Shown in pieces: positions 45,352 through 55,800 of a stretch of 64,000 nucleotides of DNA. Within the stretch, counting starts at the first letter, position 1. Each line of letters begins with the position of its first letter. The stretch is from Acinetobacter sp. ANC 4178 (GTDB lineage Bacteria > Pseudomonadota > Gammaproteobacteria > Pseudomonadales > Moraxellaceae). The position numbers and the translations under genes were made by a program. Location of the stretch: the NCBI RefSeq assembly GCF_004331175.1, contig NZ_SJOD01000005.1, forward strand, positions 62,001 to 126,000, read 5' to 3'. Below the pieces are notes generated by a model, which was not told the origin of the DNA, made no database searches, and saw only the letters and a list, made by a program, of their open reading frames with translations.

Positions 45352-46926
45352 ATGACCATTAAACGCGCATTAATCTCTGTTTCCGATAAAACTGGCATTG
45401 TTGAGTTCGCTCAAAACCTTTCTGCTCTAGGGGTAGAAATTTTATCAACTGGCGGTACATATAAGTTGCTTAAAGACAACAATATCGCAGTTGTAGAAGT
45501 TTCAGAGCACACAGGTTTCCCAGAAATGATGGATGGTCGTGTAAAAACTTTACATCCAAAAATTCATGGCGGTATTTTAGCTCGTCGTGGTTTAGACGAA
45601 GCGGTAATGGCTGAACACAACATCGATGCAATTGACTTGGTGGTTGTTAACCTTTATCCGTTCGCTGCGACAGTTGCTAAACCAAACTGCTCACTTGCAG
45701 ATGCTATTGAAAACATCGACATCGGCGGTCCTACAATGGTTCGTGCTGCTGCAAAAAACCATGCTTCTGTTGGTATTGTTGTAAATGCAGCAGATTACGC
45801 GACTGTAATTGCCGAGCTTAAAGCTGATGGTGCTCTGTCTTACGAAACTCGCTTTGATTTAGCAGTTAAAGCATTTGAACACACTGCCCAATACGACGGT
45901 ATGATTGCTTCTTACCTTGGCGCTCGCGTAGGTAAAGCAGAAGGCGAAGCGGACAAATTTGCGCGTACCTTCAATACACAATTAAATAAAGCACAAGATT
46001 TACGTTACGGTGAAAACCCGCATCAATCTGCTGCTTTCTACATTGATCCTGCTGCAACTGAAGCGTCTGTTTCAACTGCAAAACAGCTTCAAGGTAAAGA
46101 ACTTTCTTATAACAACATCGCAGATACAGATGCCGCACTTGAATGTGTAAAATCTTTTGCTAAACCAGCGTGCGTAATTGTGAAACATGCTAACCCATGT
46201 GGCGTTGCAGTTTCATTAGATGGCATTCAAGCAGCTTATGATCTTGCTTATGCAACTGACCCTGAATCAGCTTTCGGTGGCATTATTGCGTTTAACCGTG
46301 AGTTAGATGTTGCAACTGCACAAGCAATTGTTGACCGTCAATTCGTTGAAGTGATCATTGCCCCAAGTATTGCTGAAGGCGTACTTGAAGTAACTGGCGC
46401 GAAGAAAAATGTTCGCGTCTTAGTTTGTGGTGAATTACCAGCAATTGATGACCGTGCTCCACAGTTAGACTACAAACGTGTGAATGGTGGTTTATTGGTT
46501 CAAGACCAAGACTTGGGCATGATCACGAAAGATGATCTAAAAGTCGTAACTAAGCGTGCCCCTACTGAACAAGAAATTGACGATCTAATTTTTGCATGGA
46601 AAGTTGCAAAATATGTGAAGTCGAATGCGATTGTTTATGCGAAAAATCGCCAAACGATTGGTGTAGGCGCAGGTCAAATGAGCCGTGTTAACTCAGCGCG
46701 TATTGCTGCGATTAAAGCGGAACATGCCGGCCTAGTAGTTGAAGGTGCTGTCATGGCGTCTGATGCATTCTTCCCATTCCGCGATGGTATTGATAATGCT
46801 GCGAAAGCAGGCATTAAATGTATTATCCAACCGGGCGGTTCTATGCGTGATGAAGAAACTATTGCAGCAGCTGATGAAGCTGGTATTGCAATGGTGTTCA
46901 CAGGTATGCGCCATTTCCGTCACTAA
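45352..46926 (+). CDS. purH: AICAR transformylase/IMP cyclohydrolase
   Basis: This bifunctional enzyme does the last two steps of IMP synthesis. The start at 45352 ([21 protein letters not shown]) fits the family N-terminus. The product is 524 aa. The N-terminal IMP cyclohydrolase (about 1-200) has ISVSDKTG and [16 protein letters not shown]. The C-terminal transformylase has the catalytic Lys-His in [13 protein letters not shown] and SFGGI(I)AFNRELD-like residues. It is followed by purD. Confidence 0.96.
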   Translation: MTIKRALISVSDKTGIVEFAQNLSALGVEILSTGGTYKLLKDNNIAVVEVSEHTGFPEMMDGRVKTLHPKIHGGILARRGLDEAVMAEHNIDAIDLVVVNLYPFAATVAKPNCSLADAIENIDIGGPTMVRAAAKNHASVGIVVNAADYATVIAELKADGALSYETRFDLAVKAFEHTAQYDGMIASYLGARVGKAEGEADKFARTFNTQLNKAQDLRYGENPHQSAAFYIDPAATEASVSTAKQLQGKELSYNNIADTDAALECVKSFAKPACVIVKHANPCGVAVSLDGIQAAYDLAYATDPESAFGGIIAFNRELDVATAQAIVDRQFVEVIIAPSIAEGVLEVTGAKKNVRVLVCGELPAIDDRAPQLDYKRVNGGLLVQDQDLGMITKDDLKVVTKRAPTEQEIDDLIFAWKVAKYVKSNAIVYAKNRQTIGVGAGQMSRVNSARIAAIKAEHAGLVVEGAVMASDAFFPFRDGIDNAAKAGIKCIIQPGGSMRDEETIAAADEAGIAMVFTGMRHFRH

Positions 46927-46989
46927 TTACGAATTTTGATGGTAATCATCCTGTCATTCGTATTTATTAAAACAGATTTCTAAATCTTG

Positions 46990-47025
46990 CATAAAGTCTT
47001 CAACCTTCCCGTAGAAGACTTTATG
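46990..47025 (+). other. 12 bp perfect stem-loop between purH and purD
   Basis: CATAAAGTCTTC (46990-47001) pairs perfectly with GAAGACTTTATG (47014-47025) around a 12-nt loop. No T-run follows, so it is not a standard terminator. It lies 28 bp before purD and may affect purD translation, mRNA processing or protein binding. Confidence 0.55.
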
Positions 47026-47052
47026 TCATTTCGATTCATGGAGTATGAACCG

Positions 47053-48336
47053 ATGAATATTTTAGTTTTGGGTAGTGGTGGTCGTGAACATGCTTTGTCA
47101 TGGAAAATCGCTCAAGATGAAAAAGTAGCTAAGGTATTTGTTGCGCCTGGTAATGCAGGGACTGCAACTGAAGATAAATGTGAAAACGTTGCCTTAGATA
47201 TTCAAAATAATCCTGAAGTTATTGAATTTGCTAAAAATAATGCCGTTGATTTAATTGTGGTTGGCCCAGAAGCTCCACTTGTAAATGGTGTAGTTGATGC
47301 ATGTCGTGAAGCAGGTCTTAAAATTTGGGGCCCTACACAATTCGCTGCGCAATTAGAAGGTTCAAAAGCTTTCGCTAAACACTTCTTAAAGCGTCATAAT
47401 ATTCCAACTGCATTTTACGATGTGTTCACTGAAGTTGATGCGGCTAAAGCTTATGTGACAGAGCACGGCGCTCCTATCGTAATTAAAGCGGACGGTCTTG
47501 CTGCGGGTAAAGGCGTTATCGTTGCAATGACAAACGATGAAGCTTTTGCAGCGATTGATGACATGCTCGCTGGCAACAAATTTGGCGATGCAGGTTCTCG
47601 TGTTGTTATCGAGCAATTCCTCGCTGGTGAAGAAGCCTCTTTCATTTGTATGATCGATGGCGACAACATCTTACCAATGGCAACTTCACAAGATCACAAG
47701 CGTATCTTTGAAGGCGATCAAGGTCCAAATACGGGCGGTATGGGTGCATACTCACCTGCTCCAGTGGTTACCCCTGAAGTATTTGATCGTGTAATGGCTG
47801 AAGTTATGCGTCCAACTGTGGAAGGCATGAAAAAAGATGGTCATGTTTACACTGGCTTCTTATATGCAGGCCTCATGATTGATGAACAAGGTCAACCACG
47901 TGTGATCGAATTTAACTGTCGTTTTGGTGACCCTGAAACACAACCGATTATGATGCGTTTAAAATCTTCATTGGTCGATTTGGTTGAAGCTGGTATTGCG
48001 GGTAATCTCCCAGCAGAAGCTGAATGGGACGAGCGTAAATCGATTGGTATTGTCCTTGCTGCTGAAGGCTATCCTGAAACAGTTCGTAAAGGTGACGTGA
48101 TCTCTGGTCTTGGTCAATCTCCTGAAAACACCAAAATCTTCCATGCAGGCACAACGATGAGTGCCGACGGTCACATCTTGACTGCAGGTGGTCGTGTTTT
48201 ATGTGTAACAGCACTTGGCGATACCGTACTTGAAGCACAAGTCAACGCTTTAGAAGTTTGTGGTCAAGTTACATTTAAAGGTATGCAATATCGTACAGAT
48301 ATTGGTTATCGCGCTATTGCACGTGAAAATGCTTAA
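47053..48336 (+). CDS. purD: Phosphoribosylamine-glycine ligase
   Basis: The enzyme joins glycine to phosphoribosylamine with ATP in purine synthesis. The start at 47053 (MNILVLGSGGREHAL) has GGAG 9 nt upstream and gives the normal 427 aa. It is an ATP-grasp enzyme: IVIKADGLAAGKGVIVA for nucleotide binding, GPNTGGMGAYSPAP and RFGDPETQ near the active site. It is cotranscribed with purH across a 126 bp gap containing a stem-loop. Confidence 0.97.
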   Translation: MNILVLGSGGREHALSWKIAQDEKVAKVFVAPGNAGTATEDKCENVALDIQNNPEVIEFAKNNAVDLIVVGPEAPLVNGVVDACREAGLKIWGPTQFAAQLEGSKAFAKHFLKRHNIPTAFYDVFTEVDAAKAYVTEHGAPIVIKADGLAAGKGVIVAMTNDEAFAAIDDMLAGNKFGDAGSRVVIEQFLAGEEASFICMIDGDNILPMATSQDHKRIFEGDQGPNTGGMGAYSPAPVVTPEVFDRVMAEVMRPTVEGMKKDGHVYTGFLYAGLMIDEQGQPRVIEFNCRFGDPETQPIMMRLKSSLVDLVEAGIAGNLPAEAEWDERKSIGIVLAAEGYPETVRKGDVISGLGQSPENTKIFHAGTTMSADGHILTAGGRVLCVTALGDTVLEAQVNALEVCGQVTFKGMQYRTDIGYRAIARENA

Positions 48337-48354
48337 CTCGCATTAACACAGCAT

Positions 48355-48386
48355 CAAAAAAACCCGCTAATTTGGCGGGTTTTTTA
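48355..48386 (+). terminator. Terminator after purD
   Basis: AACCCGC pairs with GCGGGTT (48361-48367 with 48375-48381), with flanking A and T runs. Confidence 0.95.
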
Positions 48387-49230
48387 ATTTTATCATTACC
48401 CAAAAAGGTTGTAACTCAAGCAAATGTCATGCTTCATTCAGCCAGTTTATTTCTTTTGTAGCATCTAGTTCCGTGGGTCGCAGTATTGACTGCGAACTTT
48501 AACCTTTAATTTTATGCCCCTGTGCTAATACTCCAAACCAATTTTTACAAACACAACTTAAGTGTCGCTTTAGCTTTCTTCTATGTAGCAATTCATCCCT
48601 TTATTTACCTGACTTTAGCTTAATGGCACGAACTAGACTTTAGTCTCACATATAACAACCAATTACATAGACTTATCACAAATATTCTAACCATCAATTT
48701 AAATAAAGAAAAGATTTAATAAATTCATACTCTTAAAGAATTTAAACACATTCGATTTTCATCAATTATTCATTTTTCGTATGTCTATTGGATAAAATCT
48801 TATAAAGATTATTTTTTCAACACAATTAATAGATTATTTATATTTATTTAAAACAATACATTGTTTTTACTATTATTTTATAAAAAAGCAGAACTTTCTT
48901 TTGCGACTAAACAGATAAACATTGCATTCTTATTCACTATATTGAATATAGTTTTATTGTTATGATAGCGTATCTTTTTGAGACTTCAGAGCTGCCTCTG
49001 CAGTAATGCCTCATGATTTCAATATCATAACGCGATAATCTGGTTCTCTAAATACGAAATTATTTTGGTCTTGTTGGGATGAAGCGTTTTTCTTGCTCCA
49101 ATTATAGCGAGAAAATGCAAAGTACCAAATTTTTATCAGACAACTTCTTTCATCGTAAGCATCGGACATTTATTTAGCATGTCTTTATAATGTAAAAACG
49201 ATGAAATCATGTCTGTACTAGGAAATATTC
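48387..49230. other. Long AT-rich intergenic region before metQ
   Basis: This 840 bp stretch has no ORF longer than a few dozen codons with a plausible start. A short hairpin TCGCAGT/ACTGCGA (near 48478-48495) and a CAGAG/CTCTG hairpin (near 48989-49001) are visible. The part at about 48650-48960 is extremely AT-rich. It must hold the metQ promoter, probably with a leader of over 200 nt. I could not match a SAM riboswitch or tRNA. Confidence 0.45.
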
Positions 49231-50106
49231 ATGAAAAAGCTATTTAGCGTTTTATTGAGTGCATCTGTGTTAACACTCAGTGCCTGCAGCAAACAGGAAG
49301 CTCCTGCAACTGAAACAAAAACTGATGCGGCAACAACTACCGAACAAACTGTAGTGATGGCTTCGACTGGTTCTGACGCTGATATTTGGCGTTTCATTGC
49401 GACCCTTCCTGAAACAAAACAAGCAGGTATTAAGCTTGAAGTTAAGAACTTTACTGACTACGTGGCAATGAACACTGCTGTAGCCAATAAAGAAATCGAC
49501 ATCAACGCATTCCAATCTTACGCTTACCTTGTTGCCTTCAATGCCAACAATAAAGACAAGATTGCGCCTGTGTCGACGACTTACCTTGAACCAATGGGTA
49601 TTTACTCAAGCAAAGTGAAAAAGCTTGATGAATTCCAGAATGGCGCAACCATTGCCATTCCTAATGATGGTGCTAACGAATCACGTGCATTATTATTGCT
49701 TCAATCTGCTGGTTTAGTAAAATTAAAAGCTGGTTTTGATGATGTAAAAGGTACGCCTGCTGACATCGTTGAAAACAATAAGAAAATTGTCATCAAACCA
49801 ATCCAAATGGCAACTGCTGTTCGTGTTAAAGACGAAGTAGATGCAATTGTTTTGGGTAACACATTGGCTATGGAAGGTGGATTAAACGTATTGAAAGATG
49901 CGATTTTCTACGAACCTGTTGACCAAAGTACGAAGATGAATGTCAACATTTTAGCAGTAGCTGAATCACGTAAAGATGACCCAATCTTGAAAAAAGTAGG
50001 CGAGCTTTACCACACCAAAGCTGTAGAACAATATGTTCAACAACATTTCGGTGGTACTAAAATTGATGTAAACAAACCTGTTAGCTATCTTACCGAAAGC
50101 AAATAG
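49231..50106 (+). CDS. metQ: D/L-methionine-binding lipoprotein MetQ
   Basis: This is a 291-aa NlpA-family lipoprotein. The lipobox LSAC puts Cys at 19. The family pattern VVMASTGSDADIWRFIATLPETKQAGIKLEVKNFTDYVAMNTAVANKEIDINAFQSYAYL is split over 45-105, and AIPNDGANESRALLLLQSAGLVKLK is typical. It binds methionine for the MetNI transporter encoded just downstream. It comes first in the cluster, unlike the metNIQ order of E. coli, and is followed by a terminator. Confidence 0.93.
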   Translation: MKKLFSVLLSASVLTLSACSKQEAPATETKTDAATTTEQTVVMASTGSDADIWRFIATLPETKQAGIKLEVKNFTDYVAMNTAVANKEIDINAFQSYAYLVAFNANNKDKIAPVSTTYLEPMGIYSSKVKKLDEFQNGATIAIPNDGANESRALLLLQSAGLVKLKAGFDDVKGTPADIVENNKKIVIKPIQMATAVRVKDEVDAIVLGNTLAMEGGLNVLKDAIFYEPVDQSTKMNVNILAVAESRKDDPILKKVGELYHTKAVEQYVQQHFGGTKIDVNKPVSYLTESK

Positions 50107-50125
50107 TAATATAATGCTGTAAACA

Positions 50126-50157
50126 AAACAGGCAAAGTGACTTTGCCTGTTTTTTCA
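50126..50157 (+). terminator. Terminator between metQ and metN
   Basis: ACAGGCAAAG-TGA-CTTTGCCTGT (50128-50150) is a perfect 10 bp stem followed by five T. It should end or attenuate transcription before metN, giving more binding protein than transporter. Confidence 0.92.
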
Positions 50158-50178
50158 TTTTGTACAGTTCTTGACGCT

Positions 50179-51204
50179 ATGATTGAATTTAAAGACATCT
50201 CAAAACACTACGAGCTCAAAGGTCAGACCATACGTGCTCTGGATAACATTAACCTGACTATTCCAGATAGCAGTATTTTCGGCATTATTGGCTATAGTGG
50301 TGCAGGTAAAAGTACCTTAATCCGTCTGATTAATTTGCTTGAACGTCCTACGCAAGGTCAGGTCATTATTCGTGACACCGACTTTACAGCATTGGATGCA
50401 CGTTCATTACGTCAAGAACGTGCAAATATAGGCATGATTTTTCAGCACTTCAATTTACTGCAAACCAAAACAGTTGCAGCCAATATTGAAATGCCATTGA
50501 AGCTTTTAGGCTTTTCCAAAACGGAAAGAGAAAAGCGCCTCAATGAACTCCTTGATTTCATTGATCTCAAGCATAAAAAAGATGCCTATCCCGATGAACT
50601 TTCAGGTGGTCAAAAGCAACGTGTCGGTATTGCACGCGCGTTGGCAAATCATCCCAAAATCTTACTTTGCGATGAAGCAACGTCAGCTCTTGATCCACAG
50701 ACCACCAAATCTGTTTTAGCTTTGCTGAAAAAGATCAATCAGGAACAAGGCATTACCATTGTGATGGTCACGCATGAAATGGACGTGATTGAATCGGTTT
50801 GTGACTATGTCGCCGTCATGGAACAAGGCAAAGTGATTGAAACAGGTCCTACCCTTGAAATTTTCAGTCAGCCGCAACATCCAACAACCAAAAATTTCAT
50901 TCAAACTGTTTTACAGCAGCAATTGCCGATCAACATTCTGAAGAATTTAGAGAATCAAAATCAGCACAGTATTTATAGCTTGCAGTTCTTAGGGACTTCA
51001 GCGCAAGAAACTGTGGTTCAAGCTGCAATCAAACAATTTGATATTAGTTTGAATATTTTATTTGCCAACATGACTGAAATTGATGGTTCTGTGATTGGGC
51101 AAATGTTTGTTCAATTATTGGGTGATCCAAACATCATTCAAGATACCATTGCCTTCTTTGAACAACATGGTGTGAAAGTTGAACAATCTGGAGTCTGCGA
51201 ATGA
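50179..51204 (+). CDS. metN: Methionine ABC transporter ATP-binding protein
   Basis: The start at 50179 (MIEFKDISKHYELKG) gives 341 aa, the usual MetN length; upstream in-frame codons lie in the terminator. Walker A is GYSGAGKST, the signature ELSGGQKQRVGIARAL and Walker B ILLCDEATSALDP. The C-terminal ~100 residues are the NIL/ACT-like domain that mediates trans-inhibition by methionine. The 3' end overlaps metI by 4 bp. Confidence 0.95.
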   Translation: MIEFKDISKHYELKGQTIRALDNINLTIPDSSIFGIIGYSGAGKSTLIRLINLLERPTQGQVIIRDTDFTALDARSLRQERANIGMIFQHFNLLQTKTVAANIEMPLKLLGFSKTEREKRLNELLDFIDLKHKKDAYPDELSGGQKQRVGIARALANHPKILLCDEATSALDPQTTKSVLALLKKINQEQGITIVMVTHEMDVIESVCDYVAVMEQGKVIETGPTLEIFSQPQHPTTKNFIQTVLQQQLPINILKNLENQNQHSIYSLQFLGTSAQETVVQAAIKQFDISLNILFANMTEIDGSVIGQMFVQLLGDPNIIQDTIAFFEQHGVKVEQSGVCE

Positions 51205-51896
51205 GAGATTTAATCGTACAATGGCTGACAGACCTTACAACACCATTTTGGCATAGCTCACTCAGCATTGACCAATTTGTCACTGCCATGCAGGAAACTT
51301 TCCACATGGTGTTTTTTGCCATGTTGTTTGGTTCTATTTGGGGCTTTATTCAAGCCATTGCCTTATTAGTGACACGTCCAAATGGTATTTTACCAAATCG
51401 AGTGGTGTATCACTTACTCAATCCAATTGTGAATGCCTTACGTTCATTACCCTTTATTATTTTACTGATTGCGGTCATTCCACTGACGAAAGTGCTTGTA
51501 GGGACTTCTATTGGTACATGGGCTGCCATTGTTCCCCTCACCATTTATGTTGGCCCATATATTGGTCGTCTGATTGAAACTTCACTGTTAGAAGTGAATG
51601 AAGGGATTATTGAATCTGCTCAAGCCATGGGTGCTAGCCCTTGGCAAATCATTTTCAAGTTTATTGTGCCTGAAGCGCGCAGTTCGCTTATTTTAAATTT
51701 AACCACTGCAACCATTAGCTTAATTGGTGCGACTGCCATGGCCGGTGCTGTAGGTGCAGGCGGTATTGGTGATCTCGCAATTTCTTATGGTTACCAACGT
51801 TTTGATACCAGCGTGGTGATTCTCACCGTAATTGTGCTACTGATCCTAGTTCAGTTAGTACAAAGCTTAGGTGATTGGTTATCCCGCTTAAGATAA
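51201..51896 (+). CDS. metI: Methionine ABC transporter permease
   Basis: This is a 231-aa permease with five to six helices. The EAA loop is ESAQAMGASPWQIIFKFIVPEARSSL. The family segment RSLPFIILLIAVIPLTKVLVGTSIGTWAAIVPL is present. It is translationally coupled to metN (ATGA overlap). Confidence 0.95.
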   Translation: MRDLIVQWLTDLTTPFWHSSLSIDQFVTAMQETFHMVFFAMLFGSIWGFIQAIALLVTRPNGILPNRVVYHLLNPIVNALRSLPFIILLIAVIPLTKVLVGTSIGTWAAIVPLTIYVGPYIGRLIETSLLEVNEGIIESAQAMGASPWQIIFKFIVPEARSSLILNLTTATISLIGATAMAGAVGAGGIGDLAISYGYQRFDTSVVILTVIVLLILVQLVQSLGDWLSRLR

Positions 51897-51907
51897 AAAA
51901 GATCTTT

Positions 51908-51936
51908 TAAAGCTCCCTAAATGGGAGCTTTTTTCA
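51908..51936 (+). terminator. Terminator after metI
   Basis: AAGCTCCC-TAAAT-GGGAGCTT (51910-51930) is followed by a T-run. Confidence 0.92.
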
Positions 51937-51987
51937 GGTCTAAAATTTATATAATCAACATAACAACAAACGAATTCAGACTTAATC

Positions 51988-52617
51988 ATGAAAATAAACA
52001 CGATATTAATAAGCCTCTGTGCACTTTCGACGATTAGCCATGCAAATGCAATTTCTTATAATTATGTCACCAGTGTCAAAGTCAATCAGATTGAATTGAA
52101 TGCTCCAGTAGCGGCGGATCAAGTCAGCAAATTGGTTAAAGCTGGGAAGACTAAACCCAATAAAATCTATTCAGAATGCACAGGAAATTATGAATACAGT
52201 TTAAATCCCACACACAATAAAACCCTAACATTTGAATTTTTTGCAGAAGATAATCCTAAAATTAAAGATCAACAATTTTATCAAGATAAATCTAGTTTCC
52301 AACAATTAGGGCAAACTAAAGGTCGTGTCTGGATGACTTGGAACAACAGCAAAGACATGGATGAGCAAATTGTTGTGAACAACATTCAAATCACACCTCA
52401 ATACACACTAAGCCAATTTCAACATGATTTTAAACAGAGTGCACTCAGCATATCTTCTTCAGGAGAAGCCCAAGTCCTCATATTAGAAAAAAAACATGTC
52501 AAAGATTATTTGAATCAGCCTCAAGATTTCAGCCCACCCTATACGGCTTATCTCAATTTTAGGTTTAAGAATGGAAAGTTAAATCAATTCGCAATTCAAC
52601 AAGCCCTCGCCTGCTAA
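51988..52617 (+). CDS. Secreted protein of unknown function
   Basis: This is a 209-aa protein with a Sec signal peptide (MKINTILISLCALSTISHANA). The mature part is mixed alpha/beta with only two cysteines: one in the SECTGNYEY segment and one at the extreme C-terminus (ALAC), likely to pair. No family is recognised. It is monocistronic between metI and dnaE. Confidence 0.75.
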   Translation: MKINTILISLCALSTISHANAISYNYVTSVKVNQIELNAPVAADQVSKLVKAGKTKPNKIYSECTGNYEYSLNPTHNKTLTFEFFAEDNPKIKDQQFYQDKSSFQQLGQTKGRVWMTWNNSKDMDEQIVVNNIQITPQYTLSQFQHDFKQSALSISSSGEAQVLILEKKHVKDYLNQPQDFSPPYTAYLNFRFKNGKLNQFAIQQALAC

Positions 52618-52806
52618 ATTCCATCTCATCATTCAAAACATTGCTTCGAGTCCCTAATAAAATATGAGGACGATGTTAATGATTGAAAAATTTAAACACC
52701 AACTAAGCGTATCAAGCTATTAAATCTTAACCAATTCATTTCAATTAAACTCAGATTCAGCGCATAGCGTGCTAAACTAATGAGTGGTTTTTGCAGGAAC
52801 TCATTT

Positions 52807-55800
52807 ATGCACTTTGTTCATCTTGGTATTCATACCGAATTTTCTATTACTGAATCTATCGTTCGGATACCTGATCTAATAAAAGCTGCCGTAAATGATG
52901 AAATGCCCGCTTTGGCATTGACGGATTTGTCGAACCTGCACGCCGCTGTGAAATTCTATGGTGCTTGCTTATCCAAAGGCATTAAACCAATTTTAGGTTC
53001 AGTGATTCGCCTGAATGATGCTGAACATCGTGTGACCTTATTGGCCATGACCAATCAAGGTTGGCGTGGGCTCACTGAAATTGTATCTCGTGGTTTTATT
53101 GAAGGTCAGCAACTTGATATCCCTTGCGTACAAAAAGACTGGGTTCTAGAACAACATCAAGACATTATTGCCTTATTGGGTATCAACAGTGATGTCGGCA
53201 AAATGCTCTGCTCATCCAATCCGCAAAAAGCTGAACCCTTACTCGAACAATGGATCGAAAAATTTGGCAACCGTGTTTATTTAGCACTCACCCGAACTGA
53301 TCGTCCCTTTGAAGAAGATTACCTTGTAGAAGCCGTTAAGCTGGCAAAAAAATATAATATTGGTGTAGTCGCACACAATGATGTGCACTTTATTACCCGT
53401 GAAGACTTTGAAGCACACGAAGCCCGTGTCTGTATTGCCGATGGTTATGTCCTAGGCGACAATCGTCGCCCAAAACCTTATAGTTCTGAGCAATATTTTA
53501 AAACCGCAGCTGAAATGACCGAGCTGTTTTCTGACCTACCGACTGCCATTGAAAATAGCTTCCACATTGCTCGACGTTGTAATGTCACCCTACAATTGGG
53601 CAAATACTTCCTACCTGACTATCCAATTCCTGAAGGTCATACCATTGATACCTTCTTTGAACATTTATCCAAAGAAGGTTTAGAAGAACGCCTCAATCAC
53701 TTATACCCAGTGGAACAACGCGGCGATGATTGGGCTGAAATCCGTAAACCTTATGATGACCGTATTACTTACGAAATTAACATCATTAACTCAATGGGGT
53801 TCCCGGGCTACTTCTTGATTGTCATGGACTTCATTCAGTGGTCAAAAAGTAATGGCGTACCCGTAGGCCCTGGTCGTGGTTCAGGTGCAGGCTCTTTAGT
53901 CGCCTATAGTTTAAAAATTACCGACCTAGACCCACTGCGTTATGACCTGCTTTTTGAACGCTTCTTAAACCCAGAACGTGTTTCCATGCCCGACTTTGAC
54001 GTCGACTTCTGTATTGCTGGGCGAGATAAAGTCATTGACTACGTGGCACGTAACTATGGACGTGATGCGGTTTCTCAGATTGCCACCTTCGGAACCATGG
54101 CAGCAAAAGGTGCCATTCGTGATGTGGCACGTGTCTTGGGTAAATCTTATGGTTTAGCAGATCGTATTTCCAAAATGATTCCAACCAAACCTTTGGGTTT
54201 GTCTTTAGAAGAATCGATTGAAGCTGAACCGCAACTGAAAGATATTGTCACCAACCCTTCAAATCCAGACAATGACGATGCCGCTGAAATCTGGGAAATG
54301 GCACTCAAGTTAGAAGGCATTACCCGTAATACCGGTAAGCATGCGGGCGGTGTTGTTATTGCCCCGACTAAAATCACCGACTTCTCTGCGGTACTTTGTG
54401 ACGCGGATGGTACAGGTCGTGTTGCACAATACGATAAAGACGATGTAGAAGCCGCAGGACTGGTTAAGTTCGACTTCTTGGGTTTGCGTAACTTAACCGT
54501 TATTGAAGATGCCGTGCAAAATATTAACAAGCACTATCCTTCTGCAATCCCACTGGATATTGCCAATATTCCTTTAGACGACAAAGATGCCTACTTGGTC
54601 TTTGCCGATGCCAATACCACCGCGGTATTCCAGTTTGAATCCGTCGGCATGAAAAAAATGCTCAAAGAAGCTCGTCCGAGCAAATTTGAGGAAATTATTG
54701 CCTTCGTATCGTTATACCGCCCAGGTCCAATGGATCTGATTCCAGACTTTATTCACCGTATGCACGGCGGCGAGTTCGAATACTTACATCCTTTACTTGA
54801 AGGTGTACTTGAACCGACGTACGGCATTATGGTCTATCAAGAACAGGTGATGCAGGCAGCACAATACTGTGCAGGCTATACCCTTGGTGGCGCAGACTTA
54901 CTCCGCCGAGCCATGGGTAAAAAGAAACCCGAAGAAATGGTAAAACAGCGCCAGATCTTTATTGAAGGTGCTGCACAAAAAGACATTGATGAAGCCACAG
55001 CCAACCATATCTTCGACTACATGGAAAAGTTCGCAGGTTATGGTTTTAACAAATCCCACGCCGCTGCCTATGCTTTGGTTGCCTATCAAACCGCTTGGTT
55101 AAAAGCACATTACCCTGCCGAATTCTTGTCTGCGGTACTGTCTTCGGAAATGCAGAACACCGACAACGTGGTCTTCTTGATTGATGACTGTCGTAATAAT
55201 GGTTTGGACGTTTTACCTCCCTCTGTAAATATGTCGCTGTATCATTTCCATGCGACTGATGAACAAACCATTGTGTATGGTTTAGGCGCGATTAAAGGTG
55301 TCGGTGAACAGGCGATGCAGTCTGTTATTGACTCCCGCTTACAGAATGGTCCTTATAAAGACCTGTTTGATTTTTGCCATCGTATTGATTTAAAGAAAAT
55401 CAATAAACGTACCCTTGAGGCGCTGATTCGTGCAGGTGCTTTGGATTGTCTTGGTATTGAACGCTCAAGCTTAATGGCACAATTGCCCGAAGCCGTGCAA
55501 GCCGCAGATCAAGCACGTAGCAACCGTGAAACAGGTATTATGGATTTATTTGGCGAAGTTGAAGAAGTTCAACGTAAGCCTGCCAAACCTGTGAAACCTT
55601 GGTCAGATGAAGTCCGACTCAAAGGTGAAAAAGACACGCTGGGTTTATATTTAACAGGGCACCCGATTGATGTCTATCGTCCTGAATTAAAATCCTTTGT
55701 TCCTGCAAAAATTAATGAATTAACACCTACACGTCGTGGTGTCACTACGGTATTTGCAGGCTTAGTGGTCGATGTTGCTAACTTCCCGAACCGTGTCATG

